Shown here: positions 61,451 to 64,000 of the stretch, piece by piece
Layout: each line of letters begins with the position of its first letter
How positions within the stretch are numbered: the stretch's first letter is position 1
Assembly (NCBI GenBank): GCA_963971305.1
Contig: OZ020311.1
Coordinates: 186,001 to 250,000, forward strand
DNA: 64,000 bases
Source of the DNA: Arcuatula senhousia
Lineage: Eukaryota; Mollusca; Bivalvia; Mytilida; Mytilidae
Direction of reading: 5' to 3'
Translations under genes and position numbers: made by a program
The notes under the pieces: generated by a model
The model's database searches: none
What the model was told of the DNA's origin: nothing
The model's input: only the letters and a program-made list of their open reading frames with translations

Positions 61451-61784
61451 ACTGGTAGAAAAAAATCAATATCATGTTAGATGAAATGTTTAGTTCTTGA
61501 TGTGCTCACTGTTCTCAGTTGTAATGCTCATTAAAGTATGTATTAATATATGTTTCAGTTTAATGGGTTATTATCCGGAGACGGGGCATCAATTTTGCTT
61601 TCAAAGTAAATGACAACCCTGTTATTTTTTTGTTTTTCTTGCATTTTCTAACTTGCACGTCAGAAATGTTGACATACAATTCCACCAAGTCAGAACAGAA
61701 TAATTGTATTGTCGATTTTACAGTGTGAGTATACTATACTGTTATGTATACCTTGATAGAACTTTACTCGATGTATATAGATAG
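61451..61784. other. Non-coding DNA
   Basis: Nothing recognised. Confidence 0.3.
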
Positions 61785-62010
61785 ATTGTTGATGATAAAA
61801 ATCACTTATCTTACCTTAATTTAACCACAATGTTGTTTTAAATATTCTCTTTTTATATTTTCTGAAAATTTTTCTGACACCAATAATCATTTGAGCATTT
61901 AAATATCTGTTTGTGGTAATCGATATTTGCTTTATGAAAAATCCTTGTGTTTACAGAGGGAAAACATTTTCGTAAGTACTTTTCATTGATTTCTTTTCAC
62001 TATGAAAACA
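61785..62010 (+). repeat. Dispersed repeat, copy 2 of 2
   Basis: Close match to 44440-44815, slightly shorter. Followed by GATTGAAAGCTATATGTAACG, which resembles sequence near 48312. Confidence 0.7.
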
Positions 62011-62251
62011 AGTGATTGAAAGCTATATGTAACGAGAATTATATTAGATTCGTATGTGAATGACTGTAAATAAACATAGATACATGTACATGCGATAACA
62101 TAATTATTAGAGATCTGTATGTCAACGAATGTGAAAACGAAATATACAAACACATGAATAACAAATTAAATTTGATTGAATATATAGTCTGAAGTTCACT
62201 CAGGTAAAACGTACAAATATTCAATTGTTGTGTTTAATTTGATATAGAAAT

Positions 62252-62363
62252 CCTGGGTGTCGTTTCATAAAGCGATTGTTAGCATAACGTGCACGTAAGC
62301 CCATTTAGTTTGCATGGGATAAAGAGCACGTTAATTAGCAATCGTTTTATGAACGACACCCTG
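62252..62363. mobile_element. Short palindromic TIR element (CCAGGGTGTCGTTTC family), copy 2
   Basis: Ends CCTGGGTGTCGTTTCATAA and TTTTATGAACGACACC. Arms of about 40 bases around GTAAGCCCATTTAGTTTG. Same family as 25381-25468. Confidence 0.8.
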
Positions 62364-62439
62364 ATGATCATCCATCAAAATTAAAATCGTAGTCCATGCA
62401 GTATTTTGGTTCTCCCAAGTTTTCAATATTTTTGGTAGA

Positions 62440-62483
62440 GCGCCTCTGATGAGTCTTGAATAGACGAAACGCGCGTCAGGCGT
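62440..62483 (+). ncRNA. Hammerhead ribozyme, complete core (unit 1)
   Basis: Stem I GCGCCT (62440-62445) pairs with AGGCGT (62478-62483), one G-U. Then CTGATGA (62446-62452), stem II GTCT..AGAC (62453-62465), GAAA (62466-62469), palindromic stem III CGCGCG (62470-62475), T76, C77. Predicted cleavage 62477/62478. Type I topology, stem I open. All conserved nucleotides are present, with A15.1-U16.1 and G10.1-C11.1. Stem III can form only two or three pairs alone, so a dimer with eight paired bases is likely. Confidence 0.9.
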
Positions 62484-62794
62484 AGCAAAATTTATTGTCT
62501 GGAACTTTGTTGTCATTTGTATTTCGAACACACGTGAAGGTTAGCACTGCTGGTGGAGTTTTAAGTCCCAGAGGTTAGCCCGCTCCGGCACCAACACTTT
62601 TGTGTTGGAGAACACATCAAAGCTTTAAATTACCCGTTTAGATTTCAAATTTGTCTAAACCCTAAGGCTCTTCCTACCCCAGACATAGGTTGATCATCTT
62701 AGTAATAATTTGGTTTCACAGTTTGGTATTTTTGGCTTAATTCTATGCTCTTCATAATTATATAGTGTTTGGCATTTTCAATATTTTTTGTAGA

Positions 62795-62838
62795 GCGCCT
62801 CTGATGAGTCTTGAATAGACGAAACGCGCGTCAGGCGT
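62795..62838 (+). ncRNA. Hammerhead ribozyme, complete core (unit 2)
   Basis: Identical to unit 1 over the whole 44 bases. Predicted cleavage at 62832/62833, exactly 355 bases downstream of the first site. Confidence 0.9.
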
Positions 62839-62973
62839 AGCAAAATTTATTGTCTGGAACTTTGTTGTCATTTGTATTTTGAACACACGTGAAGGTTATC
62901 ACTGCTGGTGGAGTTTTAATTCCCCGAGGTTAGCCCGCTCCGGCACCAACACTTTTGTGTTGGAGAACACATC

Positions 62974-63411
62974 TGTGGGGACGATGTGGAAAGAAGAAAA
63001 AGACGTGCGTTCAGTTCTCCGTTGTATTCGAATCGTAATCAAGCTATAACAAAGAGAACGTCACAATACATATAAACGATACAATATAGAGGTGCGGAAC
63101 GTTAGCGCTAACATACCCGCCGAATTCCCGACATACTCCGGGCCACGAAAAGTGCAAGAATAGGCTTTCGAAGCCTGCTTCAAAGAATACGTAAAACATT
63201 CACATCATAAATGAATTCATAAGAATTGCGGTTTATCTCGAAAAGTTGCTATCAAGTTCAAGGATGTTAACAAAATCAAGTCTATATGCGATTCCAAAAT
63301 AATTGTCCGGAAGTCCTTTTCTTAACATTACCATTTTCCAAAGTCGAAGTCCATAATCAGTATCTGTGTTTGTAAGGGGTCAGTTCGTCCGTGTTTACAA
63401 CTGTGTATGAG
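62974..63411 (-). mobile_element. Possible 3' LTR and flank of an LTR retrotransposon
   Basis: The hammerhead unit stops abruptly at 62973 and is followed by TGTGGGGACGATGTGG. On the minus strand this ends in ..CCCCACA, the CA end expected of an LTR. The other LTR boundary could not be fixed and the partner LTR is outside the window. Confidence 0.4.
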
Positions 63412-64000
63412 CTAGCCTCCATCGAAAAAGGTCCTTGTCCATGTTGCACATTTAGTTAATGTTAATCTTCCAAATGTCCAATGATAGATTAAATCGTTTA
63501 CTGCTCTGTTGTACTTGTATATCTTGTTACTGGATTGCACATTCTTTGACATTCTTTCCCGTTTGATTTTCTGTGATGTTGAAGTTCTTTTCAATCTACG
63601 TAAATTTACTAGGCGTTGTGTCTTCTGTTTTCCTTTTTTCTTCCTGGCTGTTTTAGTTCTCAATTTTTTAACCCCAAGCTTTGTACGCAAGTCTTTAGTG
63701 GCACTGTTAACACTAACCTTCTTTGTGGTATTAGTTGTGTTTTGAAGAAGAATAATCAATTTAGCATCTTTTGTCTGGTTACAAATAACACCCTGGTCTT
63801 CAGCTGGGATGCAAATATTTTCTGTAGTACATTCCTCGGGACATGTAGTGTTAAAGTCTGGTAGCTCTAAGCCGAATTTGCGTTTAGGTATCTCATTTGA
63901 ATTAAGCACGAAGGAACGTAGTTTTCGAATATTAATATCCAGATCCAACGTAAACATTGATGTGCTCACGATTTCCTCCTCAATGTCAGGAATGTCTGTG
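63412..64000 (-). CDS. C-terminal part of an unrecognised protein, maybe retroelement-encoded
   Basis: The frame is open from the right edge (TDIPDIEEEIV..) to TAG at 63412-63414, at least 190 codons. Visible: an acidic start, a cysteine-containing middle (CPEECTTENICIPAEDQG), and a strongly basic segment (KTARKKKGKQKTQRLVNLRR) that could bind nucleic acid or act as a nuclear signal, then a short C-terminus (RTFFDGG). The closeness to the LTR-like end suggests the tail of a gag-pol or a third frame of an LTR element, but no protease, RT, RNase H or integrase motif is inside the window. A host last exon is the alternative. Confidence 0.45.
   Translation of the reverse strand, partial: TDIPDIEEEIVSTSMFTLDLDINIRKLRSFVLNSNEIPKRKFGLELPDFNTTCPEECTTENICIPAEDQGVICNQTKDAKLIILLQNTTNTTKKVSVNSATKDLRTKLGVKKLRTKTARKKKGKQKTQRLVNLRRLKRTSTSQKIKRERMSKNVQSSNKIYKYNRAVNDLIYHWTFGRLTLTKCATWTRTFFDGG

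Larger units (their letters stand above)
62420..62973 (+). repeat. Tandem dimer of a 355-bp hammerhead-bearing repeat
   Basis: Unit 1 spans 62420-62774. Unit 2 starts at 62775 and is cut at 62973 by the LTR-like sequence. Units share TTTTCAATATTTTT, the ribozyme, TTATTGTCTGGAACTTTGTT, and CCGCTCCGGCACCAACACTT. Confidence 0.93.

Noticed and set aside
63509..63864. Plus-strand frames opposite the right-edge gene
   Set aside because: Shadows of the longer minus-strand frame.

Overview
The window reads as AT-rich, repeat-dense nuclear DNA of a bivalve mollusc, most likely a mussel-like species (inference). The reasons are introns with GT..AG borders, a P2X7-type intracellular-domain gene of the kind expanded in molluscs and cnidarians, a tRNA-derived SINE, mollusc-type reverse transcriptase relics, (GAC)n-tailed dispersed elements, and repeats that carry hammerhead ribozymes. 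There is no prokaryotic gene layout. Most open frames of 60-170 codons lie inside repeats and are not genes.

Host genes are few. The only well supported intact one is a two-exon DHHC palmitoyltransferase on the minus strand (35430 to 33464), close to ZDHHC24 in length and C-terminal sequence; its single intron joins exactly in frame. A broken P2X7-intracellular-domain gene lies on the minus strand (6386 to 5600), with two nonsense codons and several frameshifts. A long minus-strand frame enters from the right edge (64000 to 63412) beside what looks like the end of an LTR. Weak exon candidates sit at 2725, 10941, 20350 and 22748.

Layout. 1-4400 is mostly featureless AT-rich DNA with one nested fold-back. 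4433-5572 is a hairpin-ended dispersed element (family A), followed by the P2X7 relic. 7200-23000 holds several fold-back elements, a large palindrome, a TIR element with a 170-bp internal repeat, and two arrays of the same 30-bp satellite in opposite orientation. 25800-31100 is a nest of family A elements, a 169-bp tandem repeat and a GGAC microsatellite. 33000-35500 is the ZDHHC gene. 37640-43187 is a 5.5-kb satellite with a 47-bp unit and higher-order structure. 43200-50000 mixes retroelement tails, a SINE-like repeat, degenerate hammerhead repeats and a long inverted repeat. 51467-56641 is a satellite of about 393 bp interrupted by a family A element. 56812-57591 is a fold-back rich in CAGACC/GGTCTG. 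58052-61450 is a SINE and a cluster of decayed reverse transcriptase copies. 62420-62973 is a tandem dimer of a 355-bp hammerhead repeat.

The most notable system is ribozymal. Two unrelated tandem repeats each carry a hammerhead fold. The 355-bp repeat keeps every core base in two consecutive copies, so a plus-strand transcript could release one 355-nt monomer. The 393-bp repeat has ten hammerhead-like sites on the minus strand, with a non-canonical A/A pair at the base of stem II. Both have a palindromic, almost loop-free stem III, the architecture of dimer-dependent hammerheads known from retrozymes and animal satellites. Four decayed copies of the first family elsewhere in the window show the core breaking down.
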